A stretch of 64,000 bases of DNA from Thalassotalea_F euphylliae (GCF_042682785.1 NZ_JBHUIB010000001.1:62001-126000), one strand, 5' to 3'; shown: positions 25,803 through 35,798, counted from the first letter of the stretch. Notes: a model not told the origin generated them from the sequence alone. A program made the numbers and translations.

Positions 25803-26567
25803 CTACTCTTCCGTCGTATTAATGTTTCGTTTGCTCTCGGCCAAATAGTTCTTCAACAGGCCTTCGATAACACGCGGATTTTGTCCATCTTGAATGCCTA
25901 ATACCGCATCCAAAATCAATTCTTGGTTTAGCTTTTCTTCGGCCATGCGAAGCTTTAATTTATTGGCAATTGGAATAGCGATTACGTTCGCGAGGAATGC
26001 ACCATACAATGTCGTGAGTAGTGCAACGGCCATCGCAGGCCCGATAGCTTTAGGGTCATCCATGTTTGACAACATGGCAACTAGACCAATCAAAGTACCG
26101 ATCATCCCCATCGCTGGGGCAACTTCTGCAAGCGCTCCTAAAATGCCCACACCGGTTTCATGGCGTTCGGTTGTTAAGGCAATATCTTTTTGCAGGGTAC
26201 CTCGAACCACATCAGCATCATGGCCATCCACAAGCATATCTACGCCCTTTTGCATAAAGGCGTTTGAAATTTCAGCTTCTTCGAGAGCTAGAAAGCCACC
26301 TTTTCGAGCAGCATCTGCCATTTCAACAGATTTTTCGATTAACTCATCTGGCTTTTCAATTTTGAACATGAATGCCTTGCCAATGATTTTACCGATACCG
26401 AAAAACTGCCCCATATTGTAATTGGCAAGTACAACGAATAATGAACCACAAAATACGATTAGAATAGATTGTGTATCAACGAACATGGAAATATCGCCAC
26501 CTAATATCATTGCCATGACAATGAAACCTATAGCGCCTAATATCCCAAGTAGCGTAGCTAAATCCAC
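25803..26567 (-). CDS. pomA: Sodium-driven flagellar stator protein PomA (MotA family)
   Basis: Four-pass membrane partner of PomB. It has 254 residues, beginning MDLATLLGILGAIGFIVMAMILGG. The cytoplasmic loop between segments 2 and 3 carries charged residues for the rotor contact (residues 80-130). Later segments include GTLIGLVAMLSNMDDPKAIGPAMAVALLTTLYGAFLANVIAIP, which is typical of PomA. It is followed by pomB. The gene pair next to xseB-ispA-dxs and thiI matches the Vibrio/Shewanella arrangement. Confidence 0.92.
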   Translation of the reverse strand: MDLATLLGILGAIGFIVMAMILGGDISMFVDTQSILIVFCGSLFVVLANYNMGQFFGIGKIIGKAFMFKIEKPDELIEKSVEMADAARKGGFLALEEAEISNAFMQKGVDMLVDGHDADVVRGTLQKDIALTTERHETGVGILGALAEVAPAMGMIGTLIGLVAMLSNMDDPKAIGPAMAVALLTTLYGAFLANVIAIPIANKLKLRMAEEKLNQELILDAVLGIQDGQNPRVIEGLLKNYLAESKRNINTTEE

Positions 26568-26788
26568 AAATGCCTCCCAAACTCACGCCTAATACGACTG
26601 CGACAATATCAATAATACATTACGAATACATGATTCGCGAATAGTTATATCTGATATTATCGGTTGTCTGCTCAATAACTTAACTAATTTTTGCAGGTTT
26701 TCTAAAAATCTGTTTCATTGACCAATTGGCCTTGCTCATGTACCTTTGCGGCTAATTCTCCGCCTCCGCGCGAACGCGCCAGAAAAGC

Positions 26789-27031
26789 ATGGCTAAAAAG
26801 AAACTAGAAAACTTACATTTTGAAGAAGCGTTAAGCGAGCTAGATACCATAGTTCAACAACTGGAACAGGGTGATTTAAGCCTTGAAGAGTCAATGGCTA
26901 TTTTCGAACGCGGCTTAAAGTTGAGCCAAGTCAGCCAACAAAAACTACAAGACGCCGAACAAAAAATTAAAATACTAATGAATGAAAACGGCCAGCAAAC
27001 TTTAGCTGACTTTGACAATACAGAGAGCTAA
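26789..27031 (+). CDS. xseB: Exodeoxyribonuclease VII small subunit
   Basis: Small subunit of ExoVII, which degrades single-stranded DNA. It has 80 residues: LHFEEALSELDTIVQQLEQGDLSLEESMAIFERG is spread over residues 9-45 and matches the whole family. It begins the isoprenoid operon xseB-ispA-dxs; the next gene starts 3 bases after its stop. Confidence 0.95.
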   Translation: MAKKKLENLHFEEALSELDTIVQQLEQGDLSLEESMAIFERGLKLSQVSQQKLQDAEQKIKILMNENGQQTLADFDNTES

Positions 27032-27034
27032 TAC

Positions 27035-27925
27035 GTGTCTCAATTAGCCCAATTGACAGAACTTCAAGAGCGCGTAAATAAGCTACTTGAAGCCAAGTTA
27101 AATGCATTACCAGTTAACGATGAAAAATTGCTTGAAGCAATGCGCTATGGTTTGCTCATTGGTGGCAAACGTATGCGCCCATACCTTGCTTACATCACTG
27201 GACAAGCGTTACATGCAGAAATGTCAGATATTGATGCCGTCGCTTGTGCCCTCGAATGCATTCATGCGTACTCGCTACTCCATGACGACTTACCAGCTAT
27301 GGACGACGACGACTTACGACGTGGACAACCAACATGCCACAAAGCATTTGATGAAGCGACGGCGATATTAGCCGGAGATAGCTTGCAAACACTTGCTTTC
27401 GATATACTTGCACATCACCCACTATCTGCATTTGCAGAAAGTAAACGTATCAAGCTTATTCAGCACTTGGTTAACGCTTCTGGATACCAAGGCATGTGTG
27501 GCGGACAAGCACTAGATCTCAGTGCAACAGGAAAGTCGGTCGATTTAGAGACGCTTAAACAGCTTCACAAATTAAAGACCGGCGCATTGTTAGGCGCATC
27601 CGTTGCTATGGCAGCTGAATGTGCGCCAAATGCAGATGAAACTCAAAAACGAGCGCTTTCAGAATTTGCCGAATTGGTCGGCTTAGCCTATCAAGTACAA
27701 GACGATATTATTGATATTACGTCGTCAGAAGAAGAGCTAGGTAAGCCTAAGGGTTCTGATCTAGAACACAACAAATCAACGTATCCAGCACTATTAGGGT
27801 TGCAAGGTGCACAGCAAAAAGCGGAAGACTTATATCAAGAATCACTTCAAGCTTTGGCGCGTTTGCCCTACAATACGCAGAATTTGGCTGAATTCGCCAC
27901 GTTTATCGTGCGCCGTACGCATTAA
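27035..27925 (+). CDS. ispA: Farnesyl diphosphate synthase IspA
   Basis: Condenses IPP and DMAPP to geranyl and then farnesyl diphosphate. It has 296 residues and starts with GTG (27035). The first aspartate-rich motif is in HDDLPAMDDDDLRRGQPTCH near residue 85 and the second in YQVQDDIIDITSSEEELGK near 225. Position between xseB and dxs is conserved across gammaproteobacteria. Confidence 0.95.
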   Translation: MSQLAQLTELQERVNKLLEAKLNALPVNDEKLLEAMRYGLLIGGKRMRPYLAYITGQALHAEMSDIDAVACALECIHAYSLLHDDLPAMDDDDLRRGQPTCHKAFDEATAILAGDSLQTLAFDILAHHPLSAFAESKRIKLIQHLVNASGYQGMCGGQALDLSATGKSVDLETLKQLHKLKTGALLGASVAMAAECAPNADETQKRALSEFAELVGLAYQVQDDIIDITSSEEELGKPKGSDLEHNKSTYPALLGLQGAQQKAEDLYQESLQALARLPYNTQNLAEFATFIVRRTH

Positions 27926-27940
27926 TATAATCAATATACT

Positions 27941-29803
27941 ATGACTATTAACCTTGCTGACTATCCTTTGTTGTCCACTGTAAATACGCCTGATGACTTG
28001 CGCTTAATGCAGCAAGATCAGCTTTCACAGGTCAGCGAAGAGTTACGCAGCTACTTATTAAACTCGGTAAGTAAAAGTAGCGGACACTTTGCGTCTGGCT
28101 TAGGCACTATTGAATTAACAGTAGCCTTACACTACGTATACAACACCCCTTTTGACCATCTCATATGGGATGTTGGCCACCAAGCTTACCCACATAAAAT
28201 TCTGACTGGCCGACGCGACCAGTTGCATACTATTCGCCAGAAAGACGGTTTACACCCGTTCCCTTGGCGTGAAGAAAGTGAATATGACGTATTAAGTGTG
28301 GGTCATTCAAGCACCTCTATTTCAGCAGCTCTTGGTTTAGCCGTTGCAGCAGAAAAAGAAGACAAAGACCGAAAAGTGGTTGCTGTTATAGGTGACGGTG
28401 CTATGACCGCAGGTATGGCGTTCGAAGCGCTTAACCATGCAGGTGACATACATAAAGACATGCTTGTCATCCTCAATGACAATGAAATGTCGATTTCCGA
28501 GAATGTTGGTGCGTTGAATAATCACTTTGCTAAGCTTTTATCCGGTAGCTTTTATACGGGCATTCGTGAAGGCGGCAAGCGCCTACTTGGAAACATTCCG
28601 CCAATTAAAGAATTAGCGAGCCGTGCAGAAGAACACATCAAAGGAATGGTAGTTCCGAGCACCTTCTTTGAAGAGCTTGGCTTTAACTATATTGGCCCAA
28701 TTGATGGCCATGACGTTAATGGCCTAGTAGATACCATTCGAAATATGCGCAGCCTTAAAGGGCCTCAGATTCTGCATATTGCCACGAAAAAAGGTAAAGG
28801 CTATCACCAAGCAGAGCAAGATCCGATTAAGTACCATGCGGTGCCTAAATTCAATCCAGAAGAAACCAACTTACCGAAGAGCAAACCAAGCTTACCGACG
28901 TATTCACAGATTTTCGGCAACTGGTTGTGTCAAATGGCTGAGCGTGACCCTAAATTAATGGCCATCACGCCAGCTATGCGTGAAGGCTCAGGTATGGTTG
29001 AGTTTAGCCAGCGTTTTCCTGAGCAATACTCTGATGTAGCAATTGCTGAGCAACATGCGGTGACATATGGTGCGGGTTTGGCAATTGGCGGCCATAATGC
29101 TGTTGTGGCAATCTACTCAAGCTTCTTGCAGCGTGGCTATGACCAGCTGATTCATGATGTTGCGATTCAAAATCTACCGGTCATGTTCGCCATTGACCGA
29201 GCAGGTATCGTCGGCGCAGATGGTCCAACGCATCAAGGTGCCTTTGATTTGAGCTTTATGCGCTGCATACCAAACATGGTTATCATGACGCCTTCGGATG
29301 AACGAGAATGCCAACTAATGCTGACTACTGGCCACTTACATAATGGTCCAGCTGCGGTACGCTACCCTCGTGGCAGTGGAACTGGTGCAGAGCTTCCAAC
29401 TATGGATGAGACGATTCCAATGGGCAAAGGTGTGGTAAAACGCAATGGTCAAAAAATTGCTATCCTAAATTTTGGCACCATGCTTGGAGAAGCGGAGCAA
29501 GCATCAAACGCTTTAGATGCCACGCTAGCTGATATGCGTTTTGTTAAACCGCTAGATGAAGCATTGATTGAAGAAATGGTAGCCAATCACGATGTGGTAG
29601 TGACAGTTGAAGACAATGCAATTGCGGGCGGTGCAGGCTCCGCCGTAAATGAATACATTTTGTCTCAAGGGTTACAAGCAAAAGTACTCAACATTGGTTT
29701 ACCAGACGTATTCATCAAGCACGGCACCCAGCAAGAAATTCATCAAGAGCTGGGTTTAGACTGCGAAGGCATTGTTGAAAAGATTAACCAATTTATGAGC
29801 TAG
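27941..29803 (+). CDS. dxs: 1-deoxy-D-xylulose-5-phosphate synthase
   Basis: Thiamine-diphosphate enzyme joining pyruvate and glyceraldehyde 3-phosphate, the entry step of the MEP isoprenoid route and of thiamine and pyridoxal precursors. It has 620 residues. The TPP-binding stretch VVAVIGDGAMTAGMAFEALNHAG starts near residue 148; IAEQHAVTYGAGLAIGG is near 368 and DRAGIVGADGPTHQGAFDLS near 425. It starts 15 bases after ispA and ends at a strong terminator. Confidence 0.97.
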   Translation: MTINLADYPLLSTVNTPDDLRLMQQDQLSQVSEELRSYLLNSVSKSSGHFASGLGTIELTVALHYVYNTPFDHLIWDVGHQAYPHKILTGRRDQLHTIRQKDGLHPFPWREESEYDVLSVGHSSTSISAALGLAVAAEKEDKDRKVVAVIGDGAMTAGMAFEALNHAGDIHKDMLVILNDNEMSISENVGALNNHFAKLLSGSFYTGIREGGKRLLGNIPPIKELASRAEEHIKGMVVPSTFFEELGFNYIGPIDGHDVNGLVDTIRNMRSLKGPQILHIATKKGKGYHQAEQDPIKYHAVPKFNPEETNLPKSKPSLPTYSQIFGNWLCQMAERDPKLMAITPAMREGSGMVEFSQRFPEQYSDVAIAEQHAVTYGAGLAIGGHNAVVAIYSSFLQRGYDQLIHDVAIQNLPVMFAIDRAGIVGADGPTHQGAFDLSFMRCIPNMVIMTPSDERECQLMLTTGHLHNGPAAVRYPRGSGTGAELPTMDETIPMGKGVVKRNGQKIAILNFGTMLGEAEQASNALDATLADMRFVKPLDEALIEEMVANHDVVVTVEDNAIAGGAGSAVNEYILSQGLQAKVLNIGLPDVFIKHGTQQEIHQELGLDCEGIVEKINQFMS

Positions 29804-29824
29804 TCAGCCACCTCTATTATAAGC

Positions 29825-29858
29825 AATAAAAAAGCGAGCAGATGCTCGCTTTTTTATT
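29825..29858 (+). terminator. Bidirectional terminator dxs/chemoreceptor
   Basis: AATAAAAAAGCGAGC pairs with GCTCGCTTTTTTATT around AGAT, between converging genes. Confidence 0.92.
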
Positions 29859-29890
29859 GCCTAGAGTAGTATTGATAACCTCTGTGCTAA

Positions 29891-31915
29891 TTAACTCACC
29901 TTAAACGCATCTACCGCTTTCTCTAACTGTTTAGAAAGCGCCGCGACCTCTTGGCTGTAGGTTAATGTGCCACTCGACTTTTCGCTACTATCACGACTAA
30001 TTTCAGAGACTTGCGCAATACCGGAATTAATATCGGTACTCAACCTATTTTGCTCAGTTGCAGAGGTGGAGATTTCCTCACTCATATCGTGCATTTGCTC
30101 AATAGCGGTATTGATAGTAACAAGTGTTTCAAGTAATAAGGATGTGTCTTCTTGGCAATGTTTGGCGCCATTCTTCCCTTGCTCTATTTCAGAGACCACT
30201 TGTGTTGTTTGACGTTGCAGAGACTCAATCATAGCATTGATTTCAGCGGTCGATTCTTGAGTGCGACTAGCCAACATTCGTACTTCATCAGCAACAACCG
30301 AGAAACCTCGACCAGCCTCACCAGCCCTCGCCGCCTCAATGGCAGCATTCAATGCTAACAAGTTAGTCTGGTCGGCAATACTTTGAATCGTCTCTAATAT
30401 TGAGCTTATGTTTGTTGCTTCTTGATTCAGCACTGAAATCAAGCCTGCGGTGTCATCAAGCATAGTGCTTAACTCATTAATCTTACCCGCCGTACTATTC
30501 GCTCGTGCTTTTAAGTCGTTGCTATGAGCCAATGCTTGCGTCATTTGCTTTTCAGCGTCCGTAGACTTCGCCAAAACATCATCGGCGTTCTGATTCAATA
30601 TGCCGGTTATTTGTGCCATTTCGGCTACGGTACTTTGCTGAGTATTTAATGCATCAGAAACCATTTGCAGCTCCTCTTCTGAGCGCGTTGCCGCATGGTT
30701 TAATGCATGTGAATTCTGACTGATTTCATCAATCAAGCTTTTAAGATGAGAAACCACCGAGTTGACGTTTGCAGCTAGTTCACCGTACTCATCTTGGCTA
30801 TCTATGGTAAGTTGTTTGGATAAATCACCTTTTGCAATATAAGAGAGAGCTTGGTTAATACGAGTAAGTGGCGTCATCATGGCTCGAATGGTTAAAAACG
30901 CAATACCTATGCTGACAGCTATCATGACAACTAAAATAACAGAGGTCAGTGTTTGACCATTATTGACGTTATCAAAAACGGCTGTTTGCAACGACGTTAA
31001 GTTTTTGTCTACTTCCGAAAGCAAGCCATCAATGCCATCTAGGGCAACATTAATTTGAACTTCAGACTGCTCGGTTAACTCAGCAACCTTAGCTGCATGT
31101 TCGAGCTGATTTACTTTTACATCGAATAAAGAGTTTTCACCAATAAGCAGCACTTTAGACTTATCAAATTCTTCAACGAACATGTCGATCAGCCCGTCAG
31201 TGTCATAACTTTCACCCAACACTTTCAGGTAGTCTGTCAATTGCTCGATTGTGCGCACCGATTGCTCAATGGCGGTACGATTATCAATAACCTCTTGTAT
31301 GTCTCCCAGCGCAATAATGCCTTTGCTCGCATCAGTGACGTTAATCAAATATCCTTCAATTTGCCCTGCAGAGCCGGCAATACGATCAATTGTGGCTTGC
31401 TCATCAGGATCGTCGAGATAGGTTAAATCAACCAATAATGCGCCAGCTTCATCTAAATGCAGATTTAGCTGCTCCTCAAACTCTAGCAGTCTGCCACGTT
31501 CAATGATAACTCGCTCTCTATGACTAAAGGTTTGTTCAACCAAACTCGTAAAGCCTTGATAGTCTTTTTCAAAAGCACTCAGACGTTTTTTCATTGATGT
31601 GGTTAATGGAAGAGAGGAAAGGGCTTTTTGCACCGAACCCAATTGCTGCCCTTCCTGTGCAAACGTTTCCTTAAGTTGTTGCAATTGCTCAAGCGATTTC
31701 ACACTTTCAATTTGTGACGCCTGTTTAGCTTGTTTAAGCAAGCTAATCTGTATATTACTGCTTTGTTTTTGAATGGGGAGTGCAAGGTTATCAACTTGCT
31801 CGGTTGCGTTTTCGATATCTGCGAGAATGCCAATTGAGCTGACACTTGTGACAATCAACAGAAGGAGAATTATCGCGAAGCCTAGCATGATTTTTTGAGC
31901 AACTTTCAAATTCAT
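29891..31915 (-). CDS. Methyl-accepting chemotaxis protein
   Basis: Membrane chemoreceptor that signals to CheA/CheW. It has 674 residues: membrane segment 1 (about 8-30), a roughly 290-residue helical periplasmic sensor, membrane segment 2 (about 322-345), HAMP (346-400), then a coiled-coil signalling domain whose hairpin tip is IADQTNLLALNAAIEAARAG...GRGFSVVADEVRMLA. The C-terminus (DAFKVS) lacks the NWETF-type CheR tether. Ligand unknown. It is transcribed alone; no chemotaxis operon is in the window. Confidence 0.93.
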   Translation of the reverse strand: MNLKVAQKIMLGFAIILLLLIVTSVSSIGILADIENATEQVDNLALPIQKQSSNIQISLLKQAKQASQIESVKSLEQLQQLKETFAQEGQQLGSVQKALSSLPLTTSMKKRLSAFEKDYQGFTSLVEQTFSHRERVIIERGRLLEFEEQLNLHLDEAGALLVDLTYLDDPDEQATIDRIAGSAGQIEGYLINVTDASKGIIALGDIQEVIDNRTAIEQSVRTIEQLTDYLKVLGESYDTDGLIDMFVEEFDKSKVLLIGENSLFDVKVNQLEHAAKVAELTEQSEVQINVALDGIDGLLSEVDKNLTSLQTAVFDNVNNGQTLTSVILVVMIAVSIGIAFLTIRAMMTPLTRINQALSYIAKGDLSKQLTIDSQDEYGELAANVNSVVSHLKSLIDEISQNSHALNHAATRSEEELQMVSDALNTQQSTVAEMAQITGILNQNADDVLAKSTDAEKQMTQALAHSNDLKARANSTAGKINELSTMLDDTAGLISVLNQEATNISSILETIQSIADQTNLLALNAAIEAARAGEAGRGFSVVADEVRMLASRTQESTAEINAMIESLQRQTTQVVSEIEQGKNGAKHCQEDTSLLLETLVTINTAIEQMHDMSEEISTSATEQNRLSTDINSGIAQVSEISRDSSEKSSGTLTYSQEVAALSKQLEKAVDAFKVS

Positions 31916-32094
31916 TCGGCACCTACTTCTTGGATTTAGTAATTATTATAATAATGGTACCTAATCACGATTAACTGATTAGACCTCTTATATTAATCGA
32001 GTTGGTAACAAAAAATAAACATTATTTAAACCATAGGCTTACAAATATCACATTAACTATGCTCTTTCGTGCTATCAACCTCATGTTCTGACAC

Positions 32095-32124
32095 AAAAAA
32101 AGCCGCATAATGCGGCTTTATTTT
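32095..32124 (-). terminator. Terminator of the nrdR-rib operon
   Basis: On the minus strand AAAGCCGCAT pairs with ATGCGGCTTT with a one-base centre, followed by TTTTTTT, 16 bases past the ribBA-type gene. Confidence 0.88.
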
Positions 32125-32139
32125 GACACGCTATAGTCA

Positions 32140-33249
32140 TTATTCAGCAAGATATTCGACCACTTCCAGGCCAAAACCTGACAATGAATGGTACTTGGTT
32201 TGCGAGCTCAACAAACGCATTTTGCTGACACCTAGGTTAGCTAAAATTTGAGAGCCGACACCGACATTGCGAGAGCCAATATGACGCTTCACTTCTTTAA
32301 CGGTCTCACCCGCATCTAACTTGGCATACTTTTCCACTTGCGCAATCAATGAATCAGGAGACTCATGCTTACCGAGTAAAACCAATACACCACCCTCTTC
32401 TGCTATGCGCTCTAACGCTTTACCAATCGGCCACTTGTTGATGCTATCGCGTTGGCTGTATAACAAATCGCGGAAGGTATTTTCTAAGTGAACACGCACT
32501 AACGTAGGTTCTTCCGCTTTAATCTCACCTTTGGTTAACGCGAAATGTGCTTGTCCGTCGATAGTATCTCTGAAAACCGTTAGATCAAACTCACCGAATG
32601 CAGTCGGCAGTTTACACTGTGAAATACGCTGAATGGTTGTCTCAGTCGCATTACGATACTCGATAAGGTCAGCAATGGTTCCCATCTTTAAATCGTGTTT
32701 TTCTGCAATTTTTTCTAAGTCAGGACGGCGCGCCATGGTGCCGTCTTCATTCAGAATTTCAACAATGACCGCAGCAGGTTCGTATCCAGCGAGACGCGCT
32801 AAATCTACACCGGCTTCGGTATGACCAGCACGGTTAAGCACGCCGCCATCTTTAGCAATCAGTGGAAAGATATGACCTGGTTGAACAATTGAATTTTGAT
32901 CCGCGTTAGGCCCTACTGCAGCAAGTACAGTAGTTGCTCGGTCAGCGGCAGAAATACCTGTAGTTACTCCTTCAGATGCTTCGATAGAAACCGTAAAGTT
33001 AGTAGTAAACTGTGCATCATTTTTCTCAACCATGAGTGGCAATTTCAGTCGTTCACAACGCTCACGAGACATAGGTAAACAGATCAATCCGCGGCCATGC
33101 GTTGCCATAAAGTTGATCGCTTCTGGCGTGACAAGTTCAGCAGCCATAATGAAGTCACCTTCATTCTCACGGTCCTCGTCATCCATCAAGATAACCATCT
33201 TTCCTTGCTTGATGTCTTCGATGATTTCTTCTGGGGTATTTAGTTGCAT
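32140..33249 (-). CDS. ribB: 3,4-DHBP synthase with degenerate GTP cyclohydrolase II domain (RibBX type)
   Basis: The N-terminal domain (1-200) is 3,4-dihydroxy-2-butanone-4-phosphate synthase, with DDEDRENEGDFIMAAE near residue 23 and RAGHTEAGVDLARLAG near 140. The C-terminal domain (205-369) looks like GTP cyclohydrolase II but lacks the zinc-binding cysteine cluster normally written C-x10-C-x-C; the region reads VHLENTFRDLLYSQRD, with no cysteine at all. It is thus unlikely to open GTP and matches the fused RibBX type described in Shewanella and relatives. A separate RibA would be needed elsewhere. It lies 9 bases after ribE. Confidence 0.9.
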   Translation of the reverse strand: MQLNTPEEIIEDIKQGKMVILMDDEDRENEGDFIMAAELVTPEAINFMATHGRGLICLPMSRERCERLKLPLMVEKNDAQFTTNFTVSIEASEGVTTGISAADRATTVLAAVGPNADQNSIVQPGHIFPLIAKDGGVLNRAGHTEAGVDLARLAGYEPAAVIVEILNEDGTMARRPDLEKIAEKHDLKMGTIADLIEYRNATETTIQRISQCKLPTAFGEFDLTVFRDTIDGQAHFALTKGEIKAEEPTLVRVHLENTFRDLLYSQRDSINKWPIGKALERIAEEGGVLVLLGKHESPDSLIAQVEKYAKLDAGETVKEVKRHIGSRNVGVGSQILANLGVSKMRLLSSQTKYHSLSGFGLEVVEYLAE

Positions 33250-33258
33250 GATTGCCTC

Positions 33259-33924
33259 TTATTTGTGTAAAAAGCCACTTTTCGCCAGTAAGTCCATTGA
33301 GACACCTGATGAAGAATTTGGCTTATGCGCTTGTTGTGCAAGTAATAATCGTTCGATGTAGCGAGCCATCACATCAACTTCGACGTTGATTTTAGTACCC
33401 GCTTTATAATGTGTAATAATCGTTTCGGCTGCTGTATGTGGAACAATCGTCAACCTAAACTTATTGTCTGAAATACTATTTACCGTCAAACTGACGCCAT
33501 CAATAGTAATGGAACCTTTTTCCGCTATGTATGGCGCTATATCACTTGGCATAGACAACCAATAGTCCCAGCTATTGCCTGCGCGCTCTATGGATAGCAC
33601 TTCTGCTACAGCATCAACATGGCCTGAAACAATGTGGCCACCAAAGCGTGTCGTCGGCAGCATAGCTTTCTCAAGATTTACCTTGCTTCCGATATTGTAA
33701 TTCGCAAAACCTGTACGCTTTAACGTTTCTGTTGACACGTCAGCACTGAAGCTCATTGAATCAAACGCCACAACTGTCAAGCAAATACCGTTCGTCGCAA
33801 TAGAGTCTCCCAGCTTCACATCAGACATATCTAATTGCCCCACATTCACTGTGACTCTTGCACCGTCAGCGTTCACATTAATTTCTGAAATATGGCCAAT
33901 AGCCTCAATAATACCTGTAAACAT
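33259..33924 (-). CDS. ribE: Riboflavin synthase alpha subunit
   Basis: Dismutation of two lumazines to riboflavin and pyrimidinedione. It has 221 residues made of two lumazine-binding repeats: the first opens MFTGIIEAIGHI with GDSIATNGICLTVVAFD; the second contains GHIVSGHVDAVAEVLS and EKGSITIDGVSLTVNSI. The start codon shares one base with the ribD stop, so translation is coupled. In E. coli the same gene is called ribC. Confidence 0.95.
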   Translation of the reverse strand: MFTGIIEAIGHISEINVNADGARVTVNVGQLDMSDVKLGDSIATNGICLTVVAFDSMSFSADVSTETLKRTGFANYNIGSKVNLEKAMLPTTRFGGHIVSGHVDAVAEVLSIERAGNSWDYWLSMPSDIAPYIAEKGSITIDGVSLTVNSISDNKFRLTIVPHTAAETIITHYKAGTKINVEVDVMARYIERLLLAQQAHKPNSSSGVSMDLLAKSGFLHK

Positions 33925-35051
33925 TATTTATTCTCTTTGAATGAAGCGGTAATTTTGATATCGCTACCGACCATGGTGATGTCTGAAATACTGAGCGACT
34001 TTGCTCGACTCAGTGACGTCACATCCGGCATAGCACATAAACTTCGACTATCGCTGCCCATTAATTTAGGGGCTTGAAACAAAACAAGCTCATTAACCAA
34101 GTCTTGTTCAATAAAAGCGCCCGCCAAGTGTTGCCCCGCTTCGATAAGGACGTCGTTGTACCCTTGTTTGCCCAAGTATTCTAGCGCTTTTGCCAAGTCT
34201 ATTTTTCCATCTTGTGTTTCAATGGCGACTTGAGTGACAAAATGCGGCCAGTCTTGGCTATTTTCAACCGTTGAACGCAACAAAATAACAGGCGAATGCT
34301 CGTCAAACATCGCTAATTCTGGGGTAATCCGTTGCTGACCGTCGATGACTACACGTACAGGCTGTCTAAGTGCTTCTTCTTTGTATGTTTGTGTCAACTC
34401 ACCAAGTTCTTGGTAGCGGACATTAAGCTTTGCATTGTCGATGAGCACGGTATCAGCGCCTGTAATTACCGCGCAACTTTGTGCACGAAGGCGTTGTACC
34501 TCTTGTCGCGCTTCAGCACCTGTAATCCATTTACTTTCACCCGATGCCATCGCCGTTTTCCCATCAAGACTCGCCGCTAATTTACAGCGTACAAACGGAC
34601 GTTTATTTCGCATCAAGTATAAAAAGCCTTGGTTTAATGTTGCCGCCTCTTCCCTAAGTAACCCTATTTCAGTTTCAATACCTGCTGCTTGCAACATCGC
34701 AATACCCTTGCCCGCCACTTTAGGATTAGGATCGACATCAGCAATAACGACTTTGGCTACTTCGCGGTCTATCAGTGCTTGTGAACATGGTGGTGTACGA
34801 CCAAAATGAGAGCAAGGTTCAAGCGTCACATAGGCTGTTGCCCCTTTTGCCAGTTCACCCGCTTTTCTTAATGCGTGAACCTCAGCATGAGGAGTGCCTG
34901 CTTTTTCATGATAACCCTCTCCGACTATTTGCCCGTTATTGACAATCACACAACCAACACGAGGATTAGGTGACGTAGTGTAATGACCTCGCTGAGCGAG
35001 TTTAATGGCTCTCGCCATATATTCGATATCTTGTGGAGTAAAGTTCGGCAT
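33924..35051 (-). CDS. ribD: Bifunctional pyrimidine deaminase/reductase RibD
   Basis: Second and third steps of riboflavin synthesis. It has 375 residues. The N-terminal deaminase carries the zinc motif GTPHAEVHALRKAG and TLEPCSHFGRTPPCS (residues 45-90). The C-terminal NADPH reductase domain (about 148-370) shows CKLAASLDGKTAMASGESKWIT. It begins 20 bases after nrdR, as in many gammaproteobacteria. Confidence 0.96.
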   Translation of the reverse strand: MPNFTPQDIEYMARAIKLAQRGHYTTSPNPRVGCVIVNNGQIVGEGYHEKAGTPHAEVHALRKAGELAKGATAYVTLEPCSHFGRTPPCSQALIDREVAKVVIADVDPNPKVAGKGIAMLQAAGIETEIGLLREEAATLNQGFLYLMRNKRPFVRCKLAASLDGKTAMASGESKWITGAEARQEVQRLRAQSCAVITGADTVLIDNAKLNVRYQELGELTQTYKEEALRQPVRVVIDGQQRITPELAMFDEHSPVILLRSTVENSQDWPHFVTQVAIETQDGKIDLAKALEYLGKQGYNDVLIEAGQHLAGAFIEQDLVNELVLFQAPKLMGSDSRSLCAMPDVTSLSRAKSLSISDITMVGSDIKITASFKENK

Positions 35052-35071
35052 AAGTAATGGCTATTTCTAGA

Positions 35072-35527
35072 CTATTTCTCGTCGCCTAGTCGGGCGATCT
35101 CTTCACCAAACTCTCTAATATCTTCAAAAGAACGATATACAGAGGCAAATCGAACATAGGCTACTTTATCTAGCCCTTTTAGTTGTTCCATGATCAGGTT
35201 ACCCAGCATTTCACTCGACACTTCCCTTTCACCGGTCGCTCTAAGTTGAGACATCAACTTATTGATGGCTAATTCAATCTCTTCAACACTTACAGGACGT
35301 TTTTCTAATGCTCTTAGCAAACCACTTCGCATCTTCTCTTCGTTAAACGGCTCTCTCGAACCGTCTCGCTTGATAATGCGTGGCATGACAAGTTCTGCTG
35401 TTTCGAAAGTCGTGAAACGCTCATGACATTCTGTGCATTCTCGGCGGCGACGAATTTGATGACCGTCGGCAACGAGTCGCGAGTCGATAACTTTAGTATC
35501 TGTTGCGGAGCAGAATGGGCAATACAT
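35072..35527 (-). CDS. nrdR: Ribonucleotide reductase repressor NrdR
   Basis: Zinc-ribbon/ATP-cone repressor of ribonucleotide reductase genes. I set the start at 35527 (MYCPFCSATDTKVIDSR), giving 151 residues, the family length; the frame stays open 52 more codons upstream but that part is not family-like. Zinc cysteines are in MYCPFC and ECTECHERF; the ATP-cone follows from residue 48 (PRIIKRDGSREPFNEEK). It is first gene of the nrdR-ribD-ribE-ribBX operon. Confidence 0.96.
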   Translation of the reverse strand: MYCPFCSATDTKVIDSRLVADGHQIRRRRECTECHERFTTFETAELVMPRIIKRDGSREPFNEEKMRSGLLRALEKRPVSVEEIELAINKLMSQLRATGEREVSSEMLGNLIMEQLKGLDKVAYVRFASVYRSFEDIREFGEEIARLGDEK

Positions 35528-35798
35528 AGTAAGCTCTATAGTAAAATTTTCGCTCATTTTAATCGAAAACAAGCAGTTAAGCGAAAGATAAAAGCGTGAT
35601 GATATATTTAGATAAAGTGCAATTGTAAATTTATCGTGTCTTTTGAAAGTCGATTTCCCGATAAGAATACCCTGTAGCAGCATTCACAAGGTTTAGCCGC
35701 TGATAATTCAGAGCAAACGTTCAGTCAGTCTTACTAGCGCAGGAAGTTATTTAAGACAAGTTGCTTTTCCAGAGGGCGCAAAAATATGAGCCCTTTGA

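Noticed and set aside
35528..35683. Upstream extension of nrdR
   Set aside because: The extra 52 residues are not family-like and would precede the zinc ribbon at the standard N-terminus.
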